Below are positions 22,450 to 36,870 of a stretch of 64,000 nucleotides of DNA, in pieces (positions within the stretch are counted from its first letter, which is position 1; every line of letters starts with the position of its first letter). Source of the DNA: Actinostola sp. cb2023. Taxonomy: Eukaryota; Cnidaria; Anthozoa; Actiniaria; Actinostolidae. The position numbers and the translations under genes were made by a program. The notes below the pieces were generated by a model. It saw nothing but the letters and a program-made list of their open reading frames with translations, made no database searches and was not told the origin of the DNA. The DNA is taken from the NCBI GenBank assembly GCA_033675265.1, contig JAUJYZ010000713.1, positions 100,001-164,000 on the forward strand. Direction: 5' to 3'.

Positions 22450-25400
22450 CGAAATCCGCATTTTCTAACTCGGGCGGCCTGCGGCCTGGGCCCGAGTAAC
22501 GGCCTGGGCCCGAGTAATAAATGTAATATTTAACTACCCACAATGCACCCGATCTATTGATATTTCGTGGCGGCCAGAATTTTTGCAAATGACTGTATAT
22601 GCAGAATAGAAGAGATGGTTATTGTCCAACGATGAACTCCCAGTAGAAGGATCCAAAGGATTCACATCAGCACTCCAAAAATTAGTTATACGTTGAATTG
22701 AAGAGAGTGGAGTAGCATGAAACTTCTTACGGTCCGTCCAAATGACTTTATCGCAAACGTTTCGACCCTTCGGTCTTCATCAGTGTAAAAATAATATGTA
22801 CAAGGTTTAAAAAGAACGTGGAACGGAAACAGAAATGTATATATATATTACAAGAGAGGAAAGAAAAAATAAATAAATAAGGTAAACACGAGTGCAAAAA
22901 TAGTGCAAAAATAGTGCAAAATAGAAAGAAAAGAAAAAAGAGATGATGAGTTGAGGATTAGTCTCCTTAGCAGACATATTTAGACTCGCTCCATTCAGTC
23001 CACAAGGATAGGATTTGTTTTCTGTTATCATGCTGCTTGCTGCATACACTATTTGAAACACCAACATGTAATAACACTCAAAGGAAATGACAGCAGTAGC
23101 AGTAGCAGCAACAAACTCAAGCCTGGTTTTCACTAGCTATGTAAGCATAAGGCAAGCACAAGAAGTCTTCTGTCACTCTGAAAACGGGCCTGACACAATA
23201 ATAAAAGCATAACAAGCAGGGTTCTTTTTCTGCACCTCCCAGTAGTAGTATTAATATCAATATCTAGTAAATAATTGTAAACATAAAAATTATATTATTT
23301 CCTGGGAAATAAAAAAATTAAACCTTTATTACATATATGTCATTGTGAAAACGAGCTTGACACAAGCATAAGCGCAATTAAGGATCAAAATTGTTTTATT
23401 TCATAATTTGTACTTTTCTTACACAATGGTCAAAACTCAGGCTTTACTTTCATTTTTCATACAAATTAAAGTTCTTTCTGAGCATAAAAATGGCCACAAA
23501 GGATACAAATAGATAGCTATGACTTAATCTTACTGTCAAAGTCCTTGCAGTGGCTCCTAGTGTCTTATGAGCATTCTTAGCAACGGCCATAGCATCCCTG
23601 TACCTATCTGCAGCCATGTAACACTCTACTAAACCTATAGAGAAGAAATAATTCATTAATCATACATTTACATGGAAAAGATTGTAGTAGGACCTGACAT
23701 GCATTGAATTTCGAGCGAGACTCACAAAGACAGAACAAAGATAACAACAGTGAATTGTGTTCTCTCACTTTCACTCACAATTCACAAGTGAAGTTGTTGT
23801 GAATATTTCAATGTAGAGGAGTGCACTGCATGGCATGAACCATACCATAACCGCTACTTCCCACTCTCACGAAAAAGACTCTAATGACTAACTACTGTCT
23901 GTAGAACTTTCAACAACACCTTTTATGGCTTCAAAGTTTGCTGGGGAGATTTTCACAGCCTCTCTGTAGTGGATCAAGGCTTCTTGTTGTTTACGAAGTG
24001 TTTGAAGAAGAGAAGCTAGCAAGTGAATACAATAAGACATTAGCAAAGTCTCTGAATATACGAACCATATAATGAACACTAATATTGTGTGTGATATAAA
24101 ATGATCTACCAGATAGTACCTTTTAGGATAAGAGCTTGTACATTACGAACATCTATTGTGTGGGCCTAAAGATTAGATGAAACCGTTAGTTTGTCTAAGT
24201 AATGACAATACACTATGACACATGTACAGTACATTGTACATACAGCAAAACATGTGTTGTAATGTCTTCATTAAGCCATCATCATCATCGTCATTATCAC
24301 CACCACAATCATCATCATCATCACAGCATCACTTCCACCACCACCACTATCATCAGTATCACCAGCACCACTTCCACCATGCCATCATCATCATTATCAC
24401 CAGCACCACAATCATCATCATCATTATCACAGCATCACTTCCACCACCACCATCATCACCACTGCCACCAGCACCACCACTGCCATCATCAACATCACTG
24501 CCACTACCATGATCATCACCATCACCACCACCACCACCACCACAACTAACATCATCATCATCACCACCACTATTACAACCACGACTATCAAATGAAATGA
24601 TTCCTGTGTCAATTACCTTTTGTGCAAAGTATACTGCTCTGGGTTTGCGATTTGTTAGATTACAAAAGTGTGCCATTGCAATCCACGACTCTGCCTTGGA
24701 TTGTGTTACTTGGATCAAATCCTTTGCGAGTCTAATAGTAAAAAAGGTCAATAAATTAAATGGAAAGAAGGGCAGTAGAAGGGCAAGTTGAGCAGTAATT
24801 GGGCTTACTTTTCCAGTTCCTTTGCATTGTTATCTTGTGCTAATAGATGTGCATACATATCCATTCCTTGTAGCATGTTAGGATCAAGTAAATGAACCTG
24901 TGAAAACAATTATACCAACTTGTTTACCATTAGGATATATTAAGTTGGTTCACCACTCAGTCAGTCAATCAGACTGTCAGACAATGAGTCAGTCAGTCAA
25001 TCAGTCAGTCAGACAATCAGTCAGTCAGACAATCAGTCAGTCAGACAATCAGTCAGTCAGACAATCAGTCAGTCAGACAATCAGTCAGTCAGTCAATCAA
25101 TCAGTCAGACAATCAGTCAGTCAGTTCATCAGTTCATCAGACTGTCAGTCAATCAGTCAGACAATCAGTCAGACAATCAATCAGTCAGTCAGACAATCAG
25201 TCAGTCAGTTCATCAGTTCATCAGACTGTCAGTCAATCAGTCAGACAATCAGTCAGTCAATCAATAAGTCAGACAGACAACCAGTCAGTCAGTCAGACAG
25301 ACAATCAGTCAGTCAGTCAATCAGTCAGTCAGTTAGATTGAAAGTCCAAGTTGAACATGTTTTCACAGCCAGCAAGATGGAGGACAAGTAGTCACTCAGT

Positions 25401-28400
25401 CATCTGTCAGGAATAGATTCCTTTTGTTCATCTGCTGTTTGACAGTTACAGTTACAGCATTTTATCCATCAGAAACAGTTCTTTTCATCTAGTGGGTTAC
25501 CTGTGGTTAGCCCACCCTGTTTCCATGGATACAATGCTAGAGTAGTTTTCGTATGAGTGGGAAGTAGTTACAGTAGGGTGTGTGCCGTGTGGTGATGGTA
25601 ACGTGCCATGACCATGCAGTGTTTAAAGGGGGACTCTGATGAAAATTGTTCGAAATTGAATTTAGCTGAAACTTCATTGAATAATTCTTCAAGGGTGCAA
25701 TAATCACTAGTTAAAATCTTTTTTCGATATTCCAGAGGGAAGTACTATATTTTTATGAATCTTTAGAGGTGTCAGTGACGTCATCTACTCAACCCAACAT
25801 TCAGCTCCATACATTTCTTTGTATTTTTTGAATCAAAATATATCAATGTTTTGTTCAGATAACAGCTCTGCATTGAAGACAACTGGTCAGACAATCAATC
25901 CTAAGCACAAATAATGTAAGAAAACTACTTCACCCAAACTTTTAGCTTCATAGAAATAAAATAATTCAAGAAACTAATTACAAAGAAATATATGGAGCGA
26001 AGCCGTGTTGATTGTTTGGGTTGAGTAGATGACGTCACTGACACTTCTAAAGATTCATAAAAATGTAATACTTCCCTTACGAATTTTGAGAAAACACTTT
26101 AACCAGTAATTGTATGGCTCTTTGAGATTATTTCAGTGAAGTTTCAGCTAAATTAAATTGCGAACGATATTCATCAGAGTCCCCCTTTAAGCATTCTGAA
26201 TGGTCGAGCAATGATTTTGCGCGCTGTGATTGGTTAACTAATAGATGTCTTTACCGTGATCGTAACTCTGTGCCGTAAGTTTCCCACTCATACGAAAATG
26301 ACTCTATGTGGGGCTATAAGTACATGTAGCTATGATCAATGGTGCAAGTGATGTACCCTTTGAAACATTGCTTTAGCATTCTTCACATCCCCAGCATGGT
26401 AAAAGTTCTGTGCAGAGTCACATAATATCTTCACGTTGTCATGCAACACCTTCAAAATACAAAGTGTTATAATCAGAAATATACACTACATGTATGGTAT
26501 ACAGTACAACCCAGTACTTACTTGTTGTTCTAAGGACTTGAGTGAAGGTGCAGCCTCTGAAATTGAAAGAATTAAATTAGTTAAAAACAATAATTTTGAA
26601 TCAATAGTTTTTATAACAAAAAACAACAACAACAGAAAAGTACTTGAATGTGTAACTGTTCAGTGTATCAGTTGGTAGGCATGAATTAAATTGTTGCTAT
26701 GACTACATCCCAAAATACCATATAAGGCACGATTGCTATGGTAACCATGATCTACAATAGGAATGACATACTTGCATGTTTGCTGGTTGCTTCAAGTGCT
26801 TGTGCCTTTATCCATGTTGGCAACCTTACAACACATTATTAATATATTCATTACAGATCCAAACAGAGGCCGGGTTTGCATACAAATTGTGACAATTAAA
26901 AGGCTTCAAATAAACTTGTGAAAAGTAGCACGCTCTAGCTAAAAAGTAATCAGCTCAGTCAAGACCCATCGAAATAGCAAGGTGTGATATATGACAGTGT
27001 TCAGAGTAGCCAGTTTGCCCAGTTTCTTTTGACAACTGATCTGCACGTAAGTTGTAATAATAAGTTGTCAGCTTCAATCTCTGATAACATTACTTACCAA
27101 TCACTATTTGTTGCCCCTGTTGTTGTAGACTGTTGGTGGTCAATCCCTGATAACATTACTTACCAATCACTATTTGTTGCCCCTGTTGTTGTAGACTGTT
27201 GGTGGTCAATCCCTGATAACATTACTTACCAATCACTATTTGTTGCCCCTGTTGCTGTAGACTGTTGGTTTTTCGTGACAAGCGATATGACCTCTGTTGC
27301 TGTTACACCTAGTTTTAGTAAACCTTTCACAGCATCAAGTGCAGTTGGACAAACCCTAATATTAGAAGGAAATAACACCAAATCAAATGGCTTCAACTTT
27401 ACATCTAAAGACTGCTAAACATCTACAATAGGATTCTGAAGTGGATTCCATATACCGGTAGTGAGGGACGTCAATATTTTTGATGTGGTTGTTATTACTT
27501 TGAGAATTCATTGCCAAAGGTTCTGTCATGGTGATTGTTACACACAGGTGGTTGCCACTTTACAGATTCAACTTATAAAATTATATTTACATGTACATAA
27601 TTGATCTTAAAATTTGAGGTGTAGGGTGGGGTGGGACAGGGTGGATTGTAGTGGGGTGGGGTGGGGTGTGGTGGAGTGGGATGGGATGGGGTGGATTGGA
27701 GTGGGATGGGGTGGATTGGAGTGGGGTGGGGTGGAGTGGAGTGAGATGGGGTGGATTGGAGTGGGATGGGGTGGATTGGAGTGGGATGGGGTGGAGTGGG
27801 ATGGGGTGGATTGGAGTGGGATGGGGTGGAGTGGGATGGGGTGGATTGGAGTGGGATGGGGTGGGGTGGGGTGGAGTGGGATGGATGGGGCAGGGTGGAG
27901 TGGGATTGGATGGGGTGGATTGGAGTGGGATGGGGGTGGATTGGAGTGGGGATGGGATGGGGTGGAGTGGGATGGAGTGGGAGAGTAGGATAGGGTGGAG
28001 TGGAGTGGAATGGGATGGGGTGGAGTGGCATGGGGTGGATTGGAGTGGGATGGGGTGGATTGGAGTGGAGTGGGATGGGGTGGAGTGTGATGGGGTGGAT
28101 TGGAGTGGGGTGGAGTGGGATGGGTGGGGCAGGGTGGAGTGGGATGGGGTGGATTGGGATGGGGTCGATTGGAGTGGGATGGGGGTGGATTGGAGTGGGA
28201 TGGGGTGGAGTGAGATGGAGTGGAGTGGAGTAGGATAGGGTGGAGTGGGATGGGATGGGGTGGAGTGGAGTAGGATGGGGTGGAGTGTGGTGGGGTGTGG
28301 TGGGGTGGAGTGGGGGTGGTTGGTGGTACATGTATAATGCTGTAACTAGTGTCATATTTTTGGAAGCTTCAACAACAACTCACCTTAGAACTTCTTTATA

Positions 28401-31329
28401 ACATGAGATTGAAGACCTACACAAAATAGGAATTCAACTAAATATTTGCACTTACACGTATAGTTAAAAAATATGCAACTTACATTTGAATAATAAACTA
28501 GTCCAATAAATGTAAAAAACTAAAACCTTTCAGGACTGTAGCCGGAGTAAAATCTCTTGCAAGGCATTTTTGCTGGTGCAGCCGAAAATAAATAAATAAA
28601 TGAAAACTATAACCATGACGTTAATTCAGTTTTAAAATAATCAACTGCTTCTGTTCGGCTCATACTGTCTACAGGCCTGCCTTTTTCAGTAAATATACTC
28701 TATTGTCAGGACCAGGGTTGTGAGTAGAAGCCGGCAACAACTAGAATTCCACCATCTGTCAAGATGAAAGTATAAACTTTGCCCTTGTGTGGCAACTTCT
28801 ACACAAAATAATGTTGTCACTACCTGTTCAAAGTATTTGCCTGGCAATAATCTACTAAGAAACCTTAGGATTGAATGACTAACATGAGTACCATAATGTA
28901 CCTTTCCATCCCTTGCCACTGGTACAAACGAGCCAGAGCATTATTTATTTTAGGTGTTCTTTGTTTCTGGGAAACGCCTTCAAGCTGAAGAAGAAAAGAA
29001 AAAAATGCAATTGTGTCTTAATTAAGTGTCCCCGATTAGTGTACCACTTGTGGTACACTAGAACCCTGACACATTAATAAAGTTTATGTATGCAACAGGG
29101 CTTGGGTTTCACTAGTCATACCGAGACCCTTTCTTGGTCCTGGTGGAAGCTACAGGGCGATAAAATGTATTTTCTGTTGAAAATATGTGTAATATACATG
29201 TACATGTACTCTCTCAACAGGGTTCGACTGTATCTTGCCAATATCTGTCATGATCTGTCAAGCTGGGAATATGTTATTTCAGGTTACTTACGATAGCTAA
29301 TGCCTCTTTGTGCTCCTTCAAGAAACTGTAGCATTGATACATTTTATACTTGACTTCTACTTCTGGGGTTAAACCCTGATATAAAACATTACAGTAATAA
29401 TTTAGTATAATATATCAGTAATAATAGTCAATACACAGATACATGTAGTAACATTATTCAGATTGATAAGCAGTACAAACCATAGAACACATGTACAATG
29501 TATATATGCAATGTCAAGGCTGTGGCAACAGACACATATTTCCATCCTCTAATATTCCCCAAAACAGTCCCTACAGTGTACAATTACATTGTATTTATAG
29601 CTTCAATGTGTTATACTGCCATTCATTCATTCATTCATTCATTCATTCATTCATTCATTCATTCATTCATTCATTCATTCATTCATTCATTCATTCATTC
29701 ATTCATTCATTCATTCATTCATTCATTCATTCATTCATTCATTCATTCATTCATTCATTCATTCATTCATTCATTCATTCATTCATTCATTCATTCATTC
29801 ATTCATTCATTCATTCATTCATTCATTCATTCATTCATTCATTCATTCATTCATTCATTCATTCATCCAGTTGAGCCAGCTACAATTTAGTCTGTTATTG
29901 ATAAACCTAGTGACAACTTTGCACAATATAGAGTATTTTAGCTGGGGGGAGGTCAAGGGGGGCTTATAGCCAGAAGGATACATTGTCTGTTTTTATGTAT
30001 TCATTAATTACTACATTACTGGTAGATGTAGCTCTCTTTTCAACATCATGGAGATGTGGGCTGAACCTGAAGGTTATTTGCATTAGCAGACTGGTGGATT
30101 ATGTATATCTGGGGGACTTACAGTATAACTAGTAATACTAATTAATCAAATATATTATCGTACCATTGATGTGGTTGTTTTGGATTTATTCTTACTTATG
30201 ACCTTTCTTAGCTGTAATGCCTTCTGGTAGTAATACTGAGGAAAGAAAAATTCATGTTTTAGCAAAACTACAGTTGAACATCTACTGATGGCCACCTCTC
30301 CACAATGACCACCTCTGGGTAATGAACAGGCTTTTTAGTCCTGGCCACCAGCAATCCCATACATTTATAGTTATTGAAACCTTCCCTCAATGGCCAACCC
30401 TACAAAGTGGCCACCCCTACACAATGGCCACCCCTACACAGTGGCCACCCCTACACAGCGGCCATCCCTACACAGAGGCCACCCCTACACAGTGGCCACC
30501 CCTACACAGCAGCCATCCCTACACAGTGGCCACCCCTACACAGTGGCCACCCCTACACAGTGGCCACCCCTACACAGTGGCCACCCCTACACAGCGACCA
30601 CCCCAACACAGTAGCCACCCCAACACAATGGCCACCCCTACACAGTGGCCACCCCTACACAGTGGCCACCCCTACACAGTGGCCACCCCTACACAGTGGC
30701 CACCCCTACACAGTGGCCACCCCAACACAATGGCCAACCCTACACAGCGACCATCCCTACACCACCCCTGCTAATGTACCTCTGCTCGTCGATACTGTTC
30801 ATCTTCATACAGACAGTCAGCAAATATAACCATTAGTGTGTATTTAGTAGCCACGCTGTGTATGTCTTGCTTGTCAGTAGTTTCATTCTCTTGTGCTGAC
30901 ATTAGGAAACTTGCCTTGAAAGGAATTATATTTGATAATGTTATGAAATAAAGAAAGGAAGGAAGAAAAGAATCTTGAAAGATGCTGCAATATGAAACAA
31001 ACAAACATTGACACAAGCAAACAAAACAAAAATGACACCAAGAAATCGACAGCGTTTATTGTAAACTCGTAGCACAGTAACTTAGCTTAATTCAATTATC
31101 TTAGGCCGTGTTTACACTTGAGCGCTTTACCAAGGCACAAATCAGAAAACTAAGGTTAACCGCTCAACAAACAATAGTTTTCTCATTTGTACCTTGGAAA
31201 AGCGCTGCATTATTACTACCAGTACTAGGCACTAGGTCATTACGAGTTATAAAATAGTCTTACCAATGATCGTGCACTCGAGAACAGCCCTTGTTCATGC
31301 AACGATTTGACGTCCTCGACAGTCGCCAT
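17733..31329 (-). CDS. ANAPC7: Anaphase-promoting complex subunit 7
   Basis: APC7 is a TPR scaffold subunit of the anaphase-promoting complex (APC/C), the E3 ubiquitin ligase of mitosis. Twenty minus-strand exons join in phase: 31264-31329, 30780-30914, 30196-30235, 29292-29362, 28902-28984, 28384-28416, 27230-27355, 26772-26824, 26522-26556, 26357-26449, 24809-24897, 24617-24731, 24120-24165, 23920-24015, 23534-23634, 21349-21393, 21126-21238, 20114-20230, 19518-19668 and 17733-17807, about 560 aa; the human protein is of similar size. Diagnostic stretches are QKQRTPKINNALARLY, GLVECYMAADRYRDAM, ALIHYREAVKISP and LLGDYLAATNEYQEALDQY. The acidic C-terminus with EDAASW is encoded by the small exon at 17733-17807. 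The exon 3/4 border is the least certain. Start MATVED is the first ATG, 438 bp from the divergent PTRH2 start. Two donors are tandemly duplicated. Confidence 0.93.
18137..19452 (+). repeat. 25-bp minisatellite in the last ANAPC7 intron
   Basis: About 52 units of 25 bp, each starting GTACCACAGGAAGCCC and ending GATATAATA or AATAGCGTA. Minor variants read GTACCAAAG, GTACCAGAG and GTAGCACAG. A block of variants starting with GTAGCAC at 18309 recurs at 18609, a 300-bp (12-unit) higher-order period. Since 25 is not a multiple of 3 and the unit has no stop on the minus strand, all three minus frames stay open and encode the same 25-residue repeat. The array is best read as intronic. Confidence 0.95.
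19699..19956. mobile_element. MITE with Tc1/mariner-like ends and TA duplication
   Basis: The 258-bp element begins CAGTCATTCTCAAAAA and ends with its inverted copy. The TIRs run about 65 bp and include GATGAAAAGACTACAATACT and TCACGTGATTCAT. TA flanks both sides (19697-19698 and 19957-19958). CAGTC ends with a TA target are typical of Tc1/mariner derivatives. It lies about 30 bp from an ANAPC7 exon acceptor (exon 19518-19668). Confidence 0.85.
20024..20157 (-). repeat. 67-bp tandem duplication spanning an ANAPC7 exon end and donor
   Basis: The segment containing ACCATACCTAAGTGACTTGG appears twice, 67 bp apart. The copy at 20108-20157 is the 3' end and donor of exon 20114-20230. The copy at about 20041-20090 is in the intron and keeps the donor sequence. 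Confidence 0.9.
20262..21024 (+). repeat. CAGT-type tetranucleotide array with higher-order units
   Basis: CAGT/CACT units with interspersed TTGGT. A longer composite unit containing CAGCCAGTTGGTCAGTCACT recurs many times between 20630 and 21015. The array lies in an ANAPC7 intron; the SVSQ-type frames through it are artefacts. Confidence 0.95.
21541..22595. mobile_element. TIR element with Tc1/mariner-like ends carrying an inner repeat
   Basis: The left end CAGTCATTTGCAAAAATTCT and the inverted right end AGAATTTTTGCAAATGACTG pair over about 60 bp, continuing through ATATCAATA and CGGGTGCATT. TA flanks at 21539-21540 and 22596-22597. The interior holds an approximately 800-bp block also found at 39799-40622. 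No transposase was recognised, so it appears non-autonomous. Confidence 0.8.
21719..22515 (+). repeat. Copy 1 of an approximately 800-bp dispersed repeat
   Basis: Starts with CAAGACGCTCAATGAGCGTT and ends at GCCTGGGCCCGAGTAA after a CTA trinucleotide run (22409-22448). Near-identical to 39799-40622 across most of its length. Copy 2 has an extra segment of about 70 bp at 40425-40494, and the two differ in microsatellite length. Confidence 0.88.
22755..22793 (-). ncRNA. Hammerhead-ribozyme-like motif (possible Penelope-like element fragment)
   Basis: On the minus strand the order is CTGATGA, a stem with GACC-GAAG-GGTC, then GAAAC. This matches the conserved hammerhead core of CUGAUGA, helix II and GAAA. 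Penelope-like retroelements and retrozymes are known to carry such motifs. A GTC that could be the cleavage triplet follows about 15 nt downstream. However, I could not pair a convincing helix I, so activity is doubtful and the copy may be degenerate. Confidence 0.4.
24270..24600 (+). repeat. CAT/CAC trinucleotide-rich low-complexity tract
   Basis: Mixed ATC, CAT and CAC units, about 300 bp, immediately beside ANAPC7 exon 24617-24731. His-, Ser- and Asp-rich frames through it are artefacts. Confidence 0.9.
24953..25345 (+). repeat. CAGT/CAAT/CAGA tetranucleotide array
   Basis: CAGTCAGACAATCAGT-type units with an internal duplicated block containing GTTCATCAGTTCATCAGACT at about 25127 and 25208. 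Located in the ANAPC7 intron upstream (minus-strand sense) of exon 24809-24897. Confidence 0.92.
25550..26303. mobile_element. TA-flanked MITE interrupted by a second MITE
   Basis: The ends GAGTAGTTTTCGTATGAGTG and CACTCATACGAAAATGACTC are the inverted termini of the family seen at 17473 and 55716, with TA on both sides. The inner sequence is split by the TTAA element at 25623-26190, giving a nested insertion and a relative age order. Confidence 0.78.
25623..26190. mobile_element. Foldback MITE with TTAA target duplication
   Basis: TTAA at 25623-25626 and 26187-26190 bound an inverted repeat with ends AGGGGGACTCTGATGAA. Inner matched blocks include TTTAGCTGAAACTTCA and GTAGATGACGTCA. A TTAA target points to a piggyBac-like or Kolobok-like source. 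No coding frame. Confidence 0.82.
27081..27270 (-). repeat. 66-bp triplication spanning an ANAPC7 exon end and donor
   Basis: Three copies start at 27081, 27147 and 27213 with a 66-bp period. Each holds, on the minus strand, the exon-end sequence for ATNSDW followed by a GTAAGTAATG donor. The copy nearest exon 27230-27355 supplies the donor used in the joined model. The other two are intronic and preserve an AACAG acceptor-like sequence and the donor. Confidence 0.93.
27620..28325 (+). repeat. G-rich pentamer-based minisatellite
   Basis: About 700 bp of GGGAT, GGGGT, GGAGT and GGATT pentamers, often as a 20-bp unit GGGATGGGGTGGATTGGAGT. The plus strand has frequent G3-G4 runs and could form G-quadruplexes. 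It is the template strand of ANAPC7, so the transcript carries the C-rich version. Confidence 0.95.
29621..29868 (+). repeat. ATTC microsatellite
   Basis: About 62 nearly perfect ATTC units in an ANAPC7 intron. Confidence 0.98.
30270..30775 (+). repeat. 18-bp minisatellite GTGGCCACCCCTACACA
   Basis: About 22 units of GTGGCCACCCCTACACA(G) follow a non-repeated lead-in at 30275-30320 that resembles the dispersed element at 13331-13408 (GGCCACCTCTCCACAATG). The array ends just beside ANAPC7 exon 30780-30914. Open frames in it are artefacts. Confidence 0.93.
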
Positions 31330-31767
31330 GTTGGAAGAAGTTTTAACCGCTCAATTCCCTAGATATTAACAATGACAGCTGTTATGACAGGCTGGACTTT
31401 AGAGTGTCAAACTGCGTGGTTTTCTAGACAAATTTAATTCTAGTTGTCGAACGCGCGAAAAATTTAAACAATTTGCGGGCTCGCAGCAGATTCAGCGGGA
31501 AGAAAAACAAAACTATGCGCGCAAGTACTTTGCACATAAGTTTTTATTATAGCCGCGTACCCTAAAAACAAATAATGTTTTTCATGATCTTTGGGTATTC
31601 AAAGAAAAGAACTGATCAAGATTTGTTTGTTTTCCTTAAAAATTTTAAAAGGTTCAAAAATTACGGTATTATTATACTGTCTTTATATTTTCCAAAAGAG
31701 AAACAAAAGTGGGCTACCTGTGTTGCGGGAATCCCGCAATCTCGCAGGTTATGAAAAGGTCTACAAA
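31330..31767. promoter_or_regulatory. Divergent promoter between ANAPC7 and PTRH2
   Basis: The start codons of ANAPC7 (minus) and PTRH2 (plus) are 438 bp apart with no other gene between them, so both promoters must lie here. Repeated CGCG and GCGC motifs occur at about 31449-31525. No TATA box was assigned. Confidence 0.6.
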
Positions 31768-36390
<4,623 letters not shown>

Positions 36391-36466
36391 AATTATTTAT
36401 CTTTGTATAACTTTAAATGTGTAAATATCTAATATATACTTGTAATCTGTCTGTTTGTAATATCTG

Positions 36467-36472
36467 AATAAA
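36467..36472 (+). terminator. PTRH2 polyadenylation signal AATAAA
   Basis: A canonical AATAAA hexamer 77 bp after the PTRH2 stop codon. Confidence 0.6.
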
Positions 36473-36565
36473 TACTTGTGTTAATGAATGACTGCATTAT
36501 CACCATTGAATACCCCACCGCAGAGCGTATTAATAACGTTATGGGAAGTCATTGATTGACAAGCA

Positions 36566-36870
36566 AGGCCATTAGGGTGGTCGAGTGGCAGGAGCACTCA
36601 CCTCTCAACGCTGAGGTGCCTGGTTCAATTCACGGACCGGGCGCTTCATGTGAGTTGAGTTTGTCATTTCGTTCTCTTCCTTGCTTCACGGGGTTTTGCC
36701 CTGGTACTCCGGTTTTCCTACCTCCGTTGTCGGTAAAAACTGACGAACTAGTGAGATGAGATAGTAAGAAATACTGTGTGGGTGAGCGACGTCTCTGGAA
36801 GAGCCAAGAAACTGCCGAGATAAAGACACTTAGAAACAAGACCAGAAGTGAATTAACCATGAAAATATCA
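36566..36870 (+). mobile_element. tRNA-derived SINE
   Basis: The 5' part looks tRNA-like: an A-box-like GGTGGTCGAGTGGCAGGAG, a CTCTCAACGCTGAGG anticodon-arm-like hairpin and a B box GGTTCAATTC. The body continues with GGGTTTTGCCCTGGTACTCC, a block typical of dispersed SINEs rather than tRNA genes. There is no intact acceptor stem, so it is not a functional tRNA gene. Confidence 0.68.

Noticed and set aside
22807..23133. Minus-strand 108-codon frame near the hammerhead-like motif as a Penelope reverse transcriptase part
   Set aside because: Contains no recognisable reverse transcriptase or GIY-YIG motif; too short to call.
27573..28355. Pro/His-rich or Trp/Gly-rich proteins from the G-rich minisatellite
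   Set aside because: Composition follows the pentamer repeat; no splice or start context, and it lies inside an ANAPC7 intron.
30322..30836. Thr/Pro/His repeat proteins at the 18-bp array
   Set aside because: Phase-preserving repeat frames on the strand opposite to ANAPC7, without signal or splice support.
36566..36645. tRNA gene
   Set aside because: Only A- and B-box-like motifs remain; there is no acceptor stem pairing and the sequence continues into a SINE body.
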